Shown one piece after another: positions 1 to 8,293 of a stretch of 64,000 nucleotides of DNA. The notes beneath the pieces are model-generated. The model did no database searches and had not been told where the DNA came from. It worked only from the letters and a program-made list of their open reading frames with translations. This DNA comes from Hypericibacter sp963696655. Lineage in GTDB: Bacteria > Pseudomonadota > Alphaproteobacteria > Dongiales > Dongiaceae. The position numbers were made by a program, and so were the translations under genes. Location: contig CAVOLB010000124.1 in NCBI GenBank assembly GCA_963696655.1, positions 11,491 to 75,490 of the forward strand, given 5' to 3'. Within the stretch, counting starts at the first letter, position 1; every line of letters begins with the position of its first letter.

Positions 1-1021
1 CGGTGATCGGCGTCAGCAGGATGCCGTGGCGATAATGGCCGGCAGCATGGATCAGGCCCGGCAGCGAGGACGGCCCGAGGATGGGTGCGTCGTCCCGGCT
101 CGCCGGCCGGAATCCGCACCAGACTTCCTCGACCGGCAATTCGTCGATGGCGGGGAGCAGTTCGCGCGCCTCGTCCAGGAGCTGGAACAGACCGCCCGCG
201 GTGATGCGGTCGTCGAAGCCCTGCTCTTCGACCGTGGCACCGACGAGAAGCCGTCCGTCGCGCCGTGGCACCATGTACCAGCCCTCGCGCCAAAGGATGC
301 CGTCCGTCAGCGGCGCTCCCATGCGCAAGGACAGCATCTGTCCTTTGACCGGCCGGATCGCGGGCCGGTGCCGCGGCGGCACGGCCTCGATGCCGCCCGA
401 CCAGGCGCCGCTCGCCAGAATGACGAGGTCGGCCGCATAGCGCCGTTCGCCGATAACGATGCCGGCCACCTTACCGCCGGCGAGATCCAGCCCCGTGACC
501 TCGGCTCCCTCCTGCAGCATGCCGCCGGCGCCGACGAAGGCCGCGCGCAAGGCCGTTCCCAGCTTGCGGTTGTCCACCTGGTGATCGCTGGGACAGAACA
601 GCGCCGCCTTCAGGTTCGGCGACAGATGCGGCGACCGCTTGCGGGCTTCCGCGACGCTGATCCGCTCCGCCTCCAGCCCGAGGCTGGTCAGGAAATCGCG
701 AAGAAACACCAGCCGCTCGGTCTCGTCGCGATTCAGAGCCAGATGAAGACCGCCGCAGGGCCAATAGTCGATGGCGAGGCCGGCCGCTGCCGTCAGCTCA
801 TCGACGAAGGACGTCCACAAGGCATGGCCCGCCAAAGACAGCTCGATCAGCGCCTCTTCCTCCGGCTCCGCTTCGCTGACCGGCGCCAGCATGCCGGCGG
901 CGGCCCAGCTCGCCCCTCTTCCGGCACGCCGGCGCTCGAAGATCGTCACCTCTTGCCCGGCTTGGGCCAACCGCCAGCCGATCGCGAGACCGATGACACC
1001 GCCCCCGATGATCGCGATCAT
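1..1021 (-). CDS. thiO: Glycine oxidase ThiO, FAD-dependent (3' end outside window)
   Basis: Reading the minus strand from an ATG at 1021 gives an uninterrupted frame to the window edge, about 340 residues. It opens with a dinucleotide-binding glycine-rich motif (IIGGGVIGLAIGW) and an acidic residue after the second strand (TIFERR), as in D-amino-acid oxidase/DadA-type flavoproteins. Further on are the GASWAAAGMLAP segment and, near the cut end, HAAGHYRHGILLTPIT, both characteristic of ThiO. In the family, ThiO oxidises glycine to iminoglycine, which supplies the C2-N3 part of the thiazole of thiamine. The ATG overlaps the thiC stop by 4 bases (ATGA), so it is translationally coupled and shares the TPP riboswitch. 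Only the extreme C-terminus is missing. Further thiazole genes (thiS, thiG) are expected beyond the edge but cannot be seen. Confidence 0.9.
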   Translation of the reverse strand, partial: MIAIIGGGVIGLAIGWRLAQAGQEVTIFERRRAGRGASWAAAGMLAPVSEAEPEEEALIELSLAGHALWTSFVDELTAAAGLAIDYWPCGGLHLALNRDETERLVFLRDFLTSLGLEAERISVAEARKRSPHLSPNLKAALFCPSDHQVDNRKLGTALRAAFVGAGGMLQEGAEVTGLDLAGGKVAGIVIGERRYAADLVILASGAWSGGIEAVPPRHRPAIRPVKGQMLSLRMGAPLTDGILWREGWYMVPRRDGRLLVGATVEEQGFDDRITAGGLFQLLDEARELLPAIDELPVEEVWCGFRPASRDDAPILGPSSLPGLIHAAGHYRHGILLTPIT

Positions 1022-2799
1022 CGCGGCCGCTCCCGGGTCGCGGGGCTATAGATCTCGCCGCCGCCGGCGCGGAACTTCTGCGCCATCTCGGTCATGCCCT
1101 GCTCGACCTCGCCCGCGTCTTGCGCGCGCAGCTCGTGGCTCAGCTTCATCGAGCAGAATTTCGGCCCGCACATCGAGCAGAAATGGGCGAGCTTGGCGCC
1201 TTCCGCCGGCAGGGTCTCGTCGTGATAGGCCTGCGCGGTCTCGGGATCGAGCGCCAGCTTGAACTGGTCGGCCCAGCGGAACTCGAAACGCGCGCGCGAC
1301 AGGGCGTCGTCCCATTGCCGCGCCCCCGGATGGCCCTTGGCGAGATCGGCCGCGTGGGCGGCGATCTTGTAGGCGATCACGCCCTGCTTGACGTCGTCGC
1401 GATCCGGCAATCCCAGATGCTCTTTCGGCGTGACGTAGCAGAGCATGGCGCAGCCGAACCAGCCGATCATCGCGGCACCGATGGCGCTGGTGATATGGTC
1501 GTAACCCGGTGCGATATCGGTGGTGAGCGGCCCCAACGTATAAAAGGGCGCCTCGTTGCAGATCTGGCTCTCCAGATCCATGTTCTCCTTGATCTTGTGC
1601 ATCGGAATATGGCCCGGCCCCTCGATCATCACCTGGGTATCGAGGTCGTAGGCGATCCCGCGCAGCTCGCCCAAGGTCCGCAGCTCGGCGAATTGAGCCG
1701 CGTCGTTGGCATCCGCGATCGAGCCCGGCCGCAGCCCGTCGCCCAGCGAAAGCGAGATGTCGTAGCTGCGGCAGATCTCGCAGATCTCGGCAAAGCGCTC
1801 ATAGAGGAAGTTCTCGCGATGATGGGACAGGCACCATTTCGCCAGGATGGCGCCGCCGCGCGAGACGATGCCGGTGACGCGCCGGACGGTGAGCGGGATA
1901 TGGGCCAGGCGCACGCCCGCATGGACCGTAAAATAATCGACGCCCTGCTCCGCCTGCTCGATCAGCGTGTCGCGATAGATCTCCCAAGTCAGATCCTCGG
2001 CCTTGCCGCCGACCTTCTCCAGCGCCTGGTAGATCGGCACCGTGCCCAGCGGCACCGGACAGTTGCGGATGATCCAGTCGCGGATATTGTGGATGTCGCG
2101 CCCGGTCGAGAGATCCATGATCGTATCGGCGCCCCAGCGCGTCGCCCACACCATCTTCTCGACCTCCTCGACCGCCGAGGAAGCGACCGCGGAATTGCCG
2201 ATATTGGCATTTACCTTGACCAGGAAATTGCGGCCGATCGCCATCGGCTCGCTTTCCGGATGATTGACATTGGCCGGCAGGATCGCCCGGCCCCGGGCGA
2301 TCTCGTCGCGCACATATTCCGGCGTGATGAGCGCCCGCTCTCCGGTCTCGCCGCCGCTTTCGCGCTGCGCGACATAGGCCATTTCCGGCGTGACGATGCC
2401 GCGCTTGGCATAGGCGAGCTGCGTGACGGCCCGACTGGGCAGGGCCCGGCGCGGGCGATGGGGCGCGGGACAGGGTGCTACGGCTGCCGGCCCATCGGCA
2501 CGTCCGTTATCGAGCGGAGGGATCGGCCGCCCTTCATAGGCCTGCGTGTCCCCCCGCGCGGCGATCCAGGCCCGGCGACGGCGCATCAATCCGTGCGCCA
2601 GATCGATGCGGGCGGCCGGATCGGTGTAGGGACCCGAGGTGTCGTAAAGCGGCAAGGCCTGCTGCTGCGCATCATGCGGCAGGTCGACGACGCGCATCGC
2701 CACCTCGAGAACACCGAGCTGGACCTTGCGCGATCCGGGGATAGGGCCCGTGGTGAGCGGGCGCGTATCAGAGGGAGCTTTGGCTTCGGGTAAACGCAT
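1018..2799 (-). CDS. thiC: Phosphomethylpyrimidine synthase ThiC
   Basis: The 593-residue product is full length for ThiC, the radical-SAM enzyme that rearranges 5-aminoimidazole ribotide into hydroxymethylpyrimidine phosphate in thiamine synthesis. Characteristic stretches include ILPANVNHPESEPMAIG, NANIGNSAV, SLGDGLRPGSIADAND and MIEGPGHIPMHKIKEN. The C-terminal CxxCxxxxC iron-sulfur ligand set (Cys541, Cys544, Cys549) is intact. The ATG at 2799 is preceded by a GGAG ribosome-binding site. It is the first gene after the TPP riboswitch and overlaps thiO by 4 bases. The N-terminal 120 residues contain the ThiC-associated region with an Arg/Pro-rich insertion around residues 95-125, which is ordinary for alphaproteobacterial versions. 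Confidence 0.97.
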   Translation of the reverse strand: MRLPEAKAPSDTRPLTTGPIPGSRKVQLGVLEVAMRVVDLPHDAQQQALPLYDTSGPYTDPAARIDLAHGLMRRRRAWIAARGDTQAYEGRPIPPLDNGRADGPAAVAPCPAPHRPRRALPSRAVTQLAYAKRGIVTPEMAYVAQRESGGETGERALITPEYVRDEIARGRAILPANVNHPESEPMAIGRNFLVKVNANIGNSAVASSAVEEVEKMVWATRWGADTIMDLSTGRDIHNIRDWIIRNCPVPLGTVPIYQALEKVGGKAEDLTWEIYRDTLIEQAEQGVDYFTVHAGVRLAHIPLTVRRVTGIVSRGGAILAKWCLSHHRENFLYERFAEICEICRSYDISLSLGDGLRPGSIADANDAAQFAELRTLGELRGIAYDLDTQVMIEGPGHIPMHKIKENMDLESQICNEAPFYTLGPLTTDIAPGYDHITSAIGAAMIGWFGCAMLCYVTPKEHLGLPDRDDVKQGVIAYKIAAHAADLAKGHPGARQWDDALSRARFEFRWADQFKLALDPETAQAYHDETLPAEGAKLAHFCSMCGPKFCSMKLSHELRAQDAGEVEQGMTEMAQKFRAGGGEIYSPATRERPR

Positions 2800-2888
2800 C
2801 TGGATCTCCGCCGATCAGGGTTTCGGAGATCCGGGAGTGACCAAAAGCGAGAGGGGAATTTGAGCGGATAGGTTCCGCGCGACGACTT

Positions 2889-2990
2889 CCTTCCCTACGC
2901 CGGTATGACCCGGATCAGGTTCGAAGGGTCCCAGCGGCGCCGACTTTTCGCCGGCTGCTGGTCTCAGCCCCTTCCGGGGCACCCCTAGGA
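2889..2990 (-). promoter_or_regulatory. TPP riboswitch (THI element)
   Basis: On the minus strand the segment carries the conserved TPP aptamer blocks in order: a GGGGTGCC...GGGGCTGAGA arm, a variable hairpin (GCCGGCGAAAAGTCGGC), then the AACCTGATCCGGGTCATACC block and the closing GGCGTAGGGA. It ends about 90 bases upstream of the thiC start. TPP binding would reduce expression of thiC-thiO. In many proteobacteria it acts by hiding the ribosome-binding site; I did not resolve the expression platform here. Confidence 0.95.
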
Positions 2991-3000
2991 AACTGTGACA

Positions 3001-3030
3001 GTACTAACGCCGCCGTCGCCGCACGGTCAA
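3001..3030 (-). promoter_or_regulatory. Probable sigma70 promoter of the thiC operon
   Basis: On the minus strand TTGACC (3030-3025) is followed by an 18-base spacer and TAGTAC (3006-3001). Transcription from here would begin just before the aptamer at 2990, the position expected for a riboswitch leader. The -10 match is only partial. The remaining 3031-3279 bases, between this promoter and the end of the oxoprolinase gene, hold nothing I recognise. Confidence 0.45.
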
Positions 3031-3279
3031 TCCTGTTTGTCTGTTATCTTGAAATTGCCCGATCCGCCGCGACCATGAACGCGCCGAGAGGAAGCCACTT
3101 GGATTGCCGAATCGGACATTGACGGCGAGCGACAGAGAATCGCAACGGTAGCGTCACACCGCCATGCGTCGTTTGCTCGAAGCCAAATGTGGATTGCAGC
3201 GCGGCAAGGGAGAGCCGGGATCCAATCCGATTCCGAGCGAGTCAGCGAGATTCGAAGACGCGATGTCGGCGATCCTTCG

Positions 3280-4668
3280 TCACTCCGCCGCCTTCTTCGC
3301 CTCTTCCACCCTGCCGAAACCGCCGCCGCCCGGCGTCTCGATCACGAAGACGTCGCCCGGATTCATCTCGGTCTTGTCGGTCGAGCCGAGATCGGTGCGG
3401 CCGCCATCGGCGCGCAGCACATAGTTCCTACCGACGGCCCCCGGCTCGCCGCCCGCCACGCCATAGGGCGGCACCTTGCGATGGCCGGAGAGGATCGCGG
3501 CCGTCATGGCTTCGCGGAAGCGGATCTTGCGTGTCACGCCGTCGCCGCCGCGATGCCTGCCCTTGCCGCCCGAGCCGCGACGGATGGCGAAACTGTCCAC
3601 CATCACCGGGAAGCGCCATTCCAGCACCTCGGGGTCGGTCAGGCGCGAATTGGTCATGTGGGTATGGACCGCGTCGGTGCCGTCGAAGTCGGGGCCGGCG
3701 CCCGAGCCGCCGCAGATGGTCTCGTAATACTGATAGCGCGCATTGCCGAAGGTGAAGTTGTTCATCGTGCCCTGCGAGGCCGCGAGCACGCCCAGCGCGC
3801 CATAGAGCGTGTCGGTGATGCATTGCGAGGTCTCGACATTGCCCGCCACCACCGCCGCCGGGTAGCGCGGATTGAGCATCGAGCCCTCGGGGATGACGAT
3901 CTCGAGCGGCTTGAGGCAGCCCTCGTTCATCGGGATGGTGTCGTCCACCAGCGTGCGGAAGACATAAAGCACGGCCGCGCGACAGACGGCCGAGGGCGCG
4001 TTGAAATTGCTCTTGGCCTGCGGGCTCGAGCCGGTGAAATCGATCCGGGCCGAGCGCGTGGGCTTGTCGATGGTGATCGCGACCGTGATCTGGCTGCCGT
4101 CGTCGAGCGGATAGGTGAAACGCCCGTCCTTCAGCACCGAGATGACCCGGCGCACCTGCTCCTCGGCATTGTCCTGGACATGCCCCATATAGGCCCAGAC
4201 CACGTCGAGGCCATAGAGCCCGACCATGCGGCGCAGCTCCTGGACGCCTTTCTCGTTGGCGGCGATCTGGGCGCGGAGGTCGGCGATGTTCTGATCGGGG
4301 TTGCGCGCCGGATATGGGCCGGAGGAGAGCAGCGCCCGCATCTCGGATTCGAGGAAGCGGCCGCGGTCCACCAGCTTGAAATCGTCGATAAGGACGCCCT
4401 CCTCCTCGACCGTGCGGCTGTCGGGCGGCATCGAGCCCGGCGTGATCCCGCCGATATCGGCATGATGGCCGCGGCTGGCGACATAGAAGAGGACGGGGTT
4501 TTCCGATGAGGCGGGGTCGGTTGCCCCACCCCCTCCCTGACCCTCCCCCCTCAAGGGGGAGGGGATAGAATCTCCCGAGCCTCGCTCTGCATCCTTATCC
4601 CCTCCCCCCTTGTGGGGGAGGGTTAGGGATGGGGGTGCCGCGGAGACTCGCTCCCGCCTCCCGCGCAA
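3280..4668 (-). CDS. 5-oxoprolinase-like protein, C-terminal (HyuB-type) fragment
   Basis: This is the downstream half of a hydantoinase B/5-oxoprolinase domain. From the FYVASRGHHADIGG motif onward (about 4500) it matches the family to its end: MPPDSRTVEEEG, FNAPSAVCRAAVLYVFRTL, GTMNNFTFGN, TICGGSGAGPDFDGTDAVHTHMTNSRLTDPEVLE and ETPGGGGFG. The first 50 or so residues after the ATG at 4668 are low-complexity translation of a palindromic repeat and do not belong to the family. The fragment is in a different frame from the upstream half, which it overlaps at 4595-4668. In intact homologues the two halves are one chain of roughly 1200 residues. The fragment lacks the first ~100 residues of the HyuB domain, so independent activity is doubtful; I read it as part of a broken gene. 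Confidence 0.75.
   Translation of the reverse strand: MRGRRERVSAAPPSLTLPHKGGGDKDAERGSGDSIPSPLRGEGQGGGGATDPASSENPVLFYVASRGHHADIGGITPGSMPPDSRTVEEEGVLIDDFKLVDRGRFLESEMRALLSSGPYPARNPDQNIADLRAQIAANEKGVQELRRMVGLYGLDVVWAYMGHVQDNAEEQVRRVISVLKDGRFTYPLDDGSQITVAITIDKPTRSARIDFTGSSPQAKSNFNAPSAVCRAAVLYVFRTLVDDTIPMNEGCLKPLEIVIPEGSMLNPRYPAAVVAGNVETSQCITDTLYGALGVLAASQGTMNNFTFGNARYQYYETICGGSGAGPDFDGTDAVHTHMTNSRLTDPEVLEWRFPVMVDSFAIRRGSGGKGRHRGGDGVTRKIRFREAMTAAILSGHRKVPPYGVAGGEPGAVGRNYVLRADGGRTDLGSTDKTEMNPGDVFVIETPGGGGFGRVEEAKKAAE
4524..4637. repeat. Palindromic GC-rich repeat (BIME/MITE-like) inserted in the oxoprolinase gene
   Basis: Two arms of about 40 bases are imperfect inverted copies of each other. The left arm (4524-4568) and the right arm (4597-4637) each contain their own hairpin (CCCTCCCCCCTCAAGGGGGA and CCTCCCCCCTTGTGGGGGAG), and they are separated by about 28 bases. 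The whole can therefore fold as two small hairpins or one long stem. Its C-rich runs occur nowhere else in the gene, and it falls exactly where the conserved protein sequence is lost. A related but not identical element lies at 40089-40240. Confidence 0.75.
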
Positions 4669-7057
4669 ACACCGGCGTCACCACCGTCACGTCCGGCAGA
4701 TGCGTCCCCCCGTTATAGGGCGCGTTCAGCACGAACACGTCGCCCGCTTCCATGGTGGCGCTGCGGCTGCGGATGATGGTGCGGATGCTCTCGCCCATCG
4801 AGCCCAGATGCACCGGCATATGCGGCGCGTTGGCGATGAGCTGGCCCTCGCGGTCGAAGATCGCGCAGGAGAAATCGAGCCGTTCCTTGATATTGACCGA
4901 GTAGCTGGTCTTCTCCAGGGTCGAGCCCATCTGCTCGGCGATCGACATGAAGAGATTGTTGAAGACCTCGAGCATGACCGGATCGACCTTGGTGCCGACG
5001 GCCGAGGCGCGCTGCAGCGCCACGATGCGCGTCAGCACCAGATGGCCATGCGACGTCATCTCGGCCTGCCAGCCGGGCTCGATCACGTTGGTGCCGATCG
5101 GCTCGACGATGATGGCGGGGCCCGTAATCTTGTCGCCGGCCTGGAGATCGGCGCGGTCATAGACCGCGGTGTCGTGGGCCGTGCCGGCAGCGCGCATGGC
5201 GACGCGCGCCTTTTCCTGGGGCGCGGGCTTGAGCGCGCGCGGCTCGATCACGGGGTCCGCGACGCTCTCGGTCTTGCCGATCACCTCGACCGACACCGCC
5301 TCCAGGATATGGGCCTTGTCCGCGACGACGAAGCCGTAGCGCTGGCGATGCGCCGCTTCGAAGCGCGCGACGATCTCCGCGAGGCTGCCGAACTCCACCA
5401 CCAGGGCGGCATCGGTGCCTTCATAGCGCAGATGCACGCGACGGATCGCCGAGAGGGCGGCTTCGGGCAGCTCCTGCCCGCGCATCTCCTCGCGCGCCTG
5501 CGCTTCCAGGCTGTCCAGCTGCGCCCTGGCATCCCGCAGCGCCGGCTCGCCGAGCCGGGCTTCGATCGCCCGCTCCCGCATCACCCGGACATCGGCCAGG
5601 CCCATGCCATAGGCCGAGAGCACGCCCGCCAAGGGATGGAGGAAGATCTTCGTCATGCCGAGCGCGTCCGCGACCAGGCAGGCATGCTGGCCGCCGGCAC
5701 CGCCGAAGCAGCAGAGCGTGTAGCGCGTCACGTCATAGCCGCGCTGGATCGAGATTTCCTTGATCGCGTTCGCCATGTTCTCGACCGCGATGGTGAGGAA
5801 ACCCTCGGCCACGGCCTCGGCCGTGCGATGCGTGCCGGTCGCGGCCTCGATCCGCGCCACCAGCTCGCCGAACCGGGCCTTGACGATCTCCACGTCGAGC
5901 GGCTGGTCGCCGTTGGGCCCGAAGATATGGGGAAAGAATTCGGGCTGCAGCTTGCCCAGCATCACGTTGCAGTCGGTGACGGTGAGCGGTCCGCCGCGGC
6001 GGTAGCAGGCGGGCCCGGGATTGGCGCCCGCGGATTCCGGCCCGACGCGGAACCGGGCCCCGTCGAAGAACAGGATCGAGCCGCCGCCGGCCGCCACCGT
6101 GTGGATCTGCATCATGGGGGCGCGCATGCGCACGCCGGCCACCTGCGTCTCGAAGGCGCGCTCATATTCGCCGGCATAGTGCGAGACGTCGGTCGAGGTG
6201 CCGCCCATGTCGAAGCCGATGATGCGGTCGAAGCCCGCCTGCCGCGAGGTCTCGACCGCGCCGACGATGCCGCCCGCCGGCCCCGACAGGATGCAATCCT
6301 TGCCCTGGAACAGCCGCGCATCGGTCAGGCCGCCATTGGACTGCATGAACATGAGCTTGGCGCCGCCCAGCTCCGACGCGACCTGGTCGACATAGCGCCG
6401 AAGCAGCGGCGAGAGATAGGCGTCCACCACCGTGGTGTCGCCGCGCCCGACCAGCTTCATCAGGGGGCTGACGCGATGGCTGACCGAGACCTGGGTGAAG
6501 CCCACCTCGCGCGCGAGATCGGCCAGCAGGCGCTCATGGTCGGTGTGACGGTAGCCATGCATCAGCAGGATCGCGACGGCATGGATGCCGTCCTCGAGCG
6601 CTGCCTGGAGTCCCGCGCGCGCCGCCGCGACATCGAGCGGCTTCAGCAACTCGCCTTCGGCCGTGACGCGCTCCTCGACCTCGAGCACCCGCTCATAGAG
6701 CAGCTCGGGCAGCCGGATGCGCCGCGCGAAGATGTCGGGACGGTTCTGATAGCCGATCCGCAGCGCGTCGGCGAAGCCCTTGGTCACCACCAGCAGCGTC
6801 CGGTCGCCCTTGCGCTCCAGCAGCGCATTGGTGCCGACGGTGGTGCCCATCTTGACCGCGGCGATGGCGTCGGCCGGGATCGGCCGGCCCGCTTCGAGCT
6901 TCAGCAGCTCGCGGATGCCCTGGATCGCGGCGTCGCGATAGCGTTCGGGATTTTCCGACAGCAGTTTATGCGTCAGCAGCCCGCCGTCCGGCCGGCGCGC
7001 GACGATGTCGGTGAAGGTGCCGCCGCGATCGATCCAGAACTGCCAGCCGTGAGCCAT
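4595..7057 (-). CDS. 5-oxoprolinase/hydantoinase A-type protein, N-terminal part, prematurely stopped
   Basis: The 820-residue frame begins with the ATPase-fold signature FWIDRGGTFTDIVARRPDG and the HKLLSENPERY segment typical of 5-oxoprolinases rather than of separate HyuA subunits. MGTTVGTNALLERKG, GPAGGIVGAVETS, DMGGTSTDVS and the CFGGAGGQHACLVADALG block follow. From about residue 690 the HyuB domain begins (VMLEVFNNLFMSIAEQMGSTLEKTSYS) and continues to LPDVTVVTPVFAREAG. It then reads into a GC-rich palindromic repeat and stops. The family hydrolyses cyclic amides such as 5-oxoproline with ATP. It is the last gene of the operon that starts at the GntR gene, 53 bases after the M24 peptidase. 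With its other half in another frame, the gene is probably inactive or yields a split enzyme. Confidence 0.8.
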   Translation of the reverse strand: MAHGWQFWIDRGGTFTDIVARRPDGGLLTHKLLSENPERYRDAAIQGIRELLKLEAGRPIPADAIAAVKMGTTVGTNALLERKGDRTLLVVTKGFADALRIGYQNRPDIFARRIRLPELLYERVLEVEERVTAEGELLKPLDVAAARAGLQAALEDGIHAVAILLMHGYRHTDHERLLADLAREVGFTQVSVSHRVSPLMKLVGRGDTTVVDAYLSPLLRRYVDQVASELGGAKLMFMQSNGGLTDARLFQGKDCILSGPAGGIVGAVETSRQAGFDRIIGFDMGGTSTDVSHYAGEYERAFETQVAGVRMRAPMMQIHTVAAGGGSILFFDGARFRVGPESAGANPGPACYRRGGPLTVTDCNVMLGKLQPEFFPHIFGPNGDQPLDVEIVKARFGELVARIEAATGTHRTAEAVAEGFLTIAVENMANAIKEISIQRGYDVTRYTLCCFGGAGGQHACLVADALGMTKIFLHPLAGVLSAYGMGLADVRVMRERAIEARLGEPALRDARAQLDSLEAQAREEMRGQELPEAALSAIRRVHLRYEGTDAALVVEFGSLAEIVARFEAAHRQRYGFVVADKAHILEAVSVEVIGKTESVADPVIEPRALKPAPQEKARVAMRAAGTAHDTAVYDRADLQAGDKITGPAIIVEPIGTNVIEPGWQAEMTSHGHLVLTRIVALQRASAVGTKVDPVMLEVFNNLFMSIAEQMGSTLEKTSYSVNIKERLDFSCAIFDREGQLIANAPHMPVHLGSMGESIRTIIRSRSATMEAGDVFVLNAPYNGGTHLPDVTVVTPVFAREAGASLRGTPIPNPPPQGGRG

Positions 7058-7110
7058 CGGAGCGCTGCACTTTCAAAAACGAGAGAGGATGTCGCCAGCC
7101 CGACAGTGCA

Positions 7111-8271
7111 TCAATGTCTGACAACGTAATCAAGCGGCAATTTGCTGAGGCTCTCCCCGCCTTTCTCGGTGATGATGATCGTATGACCGAGGGACATCGC
7201 GAGATTGGCCTCCTTGTCGGTCAGAATCGCGTGAAGGAACAACACCATCCCCGGCTGGATCGGCATGGGATTGCCGGCATAGAGCATGGGCGGGACATCC
7301 ATCCAGGTCGGGCGGAAGGTCGCACCGAGGGAATAGCCGCAGGCCGACATCCGCGACGAACCGAAGCCGTTGCGATCGAAGACCGTGCGGTGGGCCTCGT
7401 CGATCTCGCCGATCGGCCGACCGGGACGTGCCACTTCGGTCATGGCGAGCAGAGCCTCCCGCGTCACCTCGAACATCTTGCGCTGCTTGTCGTTGCACGA
7501 ACCGATGGCAATGGTACGCATGAGGCAGACGCAGTAATGGCGGTAGCTGGCGGCGAACTCCAGCGTCATCTGGTCGACGGGATCGAGGTTGCGATACTCG
7601 GTCGTCGCCCGCACCAGAAGCGCCCGGTCGCCCGACCCGATGACCGGCCCGGAAGGCGCCGGGTCGCAGCCGCCCTGCAGCAGCACCTGAGCGCCGGCGG
7701 CGGCAACATTGCCTTCGAAGGCGCCAGGGCCCGATGCCTCGATCATGGCGCCGAGCGCATCGTCCGCCGACCGGCCGGCCCGGCGCACATAGGCGAGCTC
7801 GGTGGGCGATTTGACGACTCGCAACTGCTGGATGGCAGAGGAACCATCGACGAGATGGCACCAGGATTCGAGTCTGTGCCGCACCAACTCATAGTTCGAG
7901 GCGCGAAGCCCAAAGCTGTTCAGCTCGATGCCGATGCGCGCCCCCTTCAGCCCCAGCTCCTGAAGGATGGCCTGGAGTTCCCGCGACGGATCGGCATCCG
8001 CGGCGTCGAACCAGAGGCGGACATCGTCGATGATGGAGGTTCGCTGAGCCTGCAGCAGGTCGGGGCGGCGTGTCAGCAGGACGATGGGTCGCTCGCTGGC
8101 AGTGAGAATCGCACATTGGAAGAAGACGAACCCGGTCGTGTCGAAACCGGTGAGATAGTAGAGGCTCTCCTGGGCGAATATCAGCAACGCGTCGAGACCT
8201 CGTTTCTCGAGCGCCTGGCGCGCGAGAGAGATGCGCTGTTCATACTCCTGTCGTTCGAATTGCAAGCTCAT
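7111..8271 (-). CDS. M24-family (creatinase/prolidase fold) hydrolase, DoeA-like
   Basis: The 386-residue protein starts at the ATG at 8271 (MSLQFERQEYEQR), which has a GGAG site upstream; the open frame extends further but that part is a shadow of the preceding gene. It has the two-domain M24 layout: a creatinase N-domain (KRGLDALLIFAQESLYYLTGFDT) and a pita-bread domain from about residue 150. The usual metal-binding aspartates (DxG...D) are replaced in LEFAASYRHYCVCLMRT, and the C-terminal segment runs GYSLGATFRPTWMD...PGMVLFLHAIL. This pattern matches ectoine hydrolase DoeA/EutD-type members better than Xaa-Pro aminopeptidases. It lies 22 bases after an M14 deacylase gene, the usual DoeA/DoeB pairing. 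The substrate is inferred, not shown. Confidence 0.75.
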   Translation of the reverse strand: MSLQFERQEYEQRISLARQALEKRGLDALLIFAQESLYYLTGFDTTGFVFFQCAILTASERPIVLLTRRPDLLQAQRTSIIDDVRLWFDAADADPSRELQAILQELGLKGARIGIELNSFGLRASNYELVRHRLESWCHLVDGSSAIQQLRVVKSPTELAYVRRAGRSADDALGAMIEASGPGAFEGNVAAAGAQVLLQGGCDPAPSGPVIGSGDRALLVRATTEYRNLDPVDQMTLEFAASYRHYCVCLMRTIAIGSCNDKQRKMFEVTREALLAMTEVARPGRPIGEIDEAHRTVFDRNGFGSSRMSACGYSLGATFRPTWMDVPPMLYAGNPMPIQPGMVLFLHAILTDKEANLAMSLGHTIIITEKGGESLSKLPLDYVVRH

Positions 8272-8293
8272 GACGCTTCTCCGGTGTCGGACA

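Noticed and set aside
26..1051. Plus-strand frame of 341 residues at the left edge
   Set aside because: It is opposite thiO, whose flavoprotein motifs and ATGA coupling to thiC are clear.
4524..4668. Programmed frameshift joining the oxoprolinase halves
   Set aside because: There is no slippery heptamer with family sequence on both sides; the break coincides with a palindromic insertion that encodes non-family residues in both frames.
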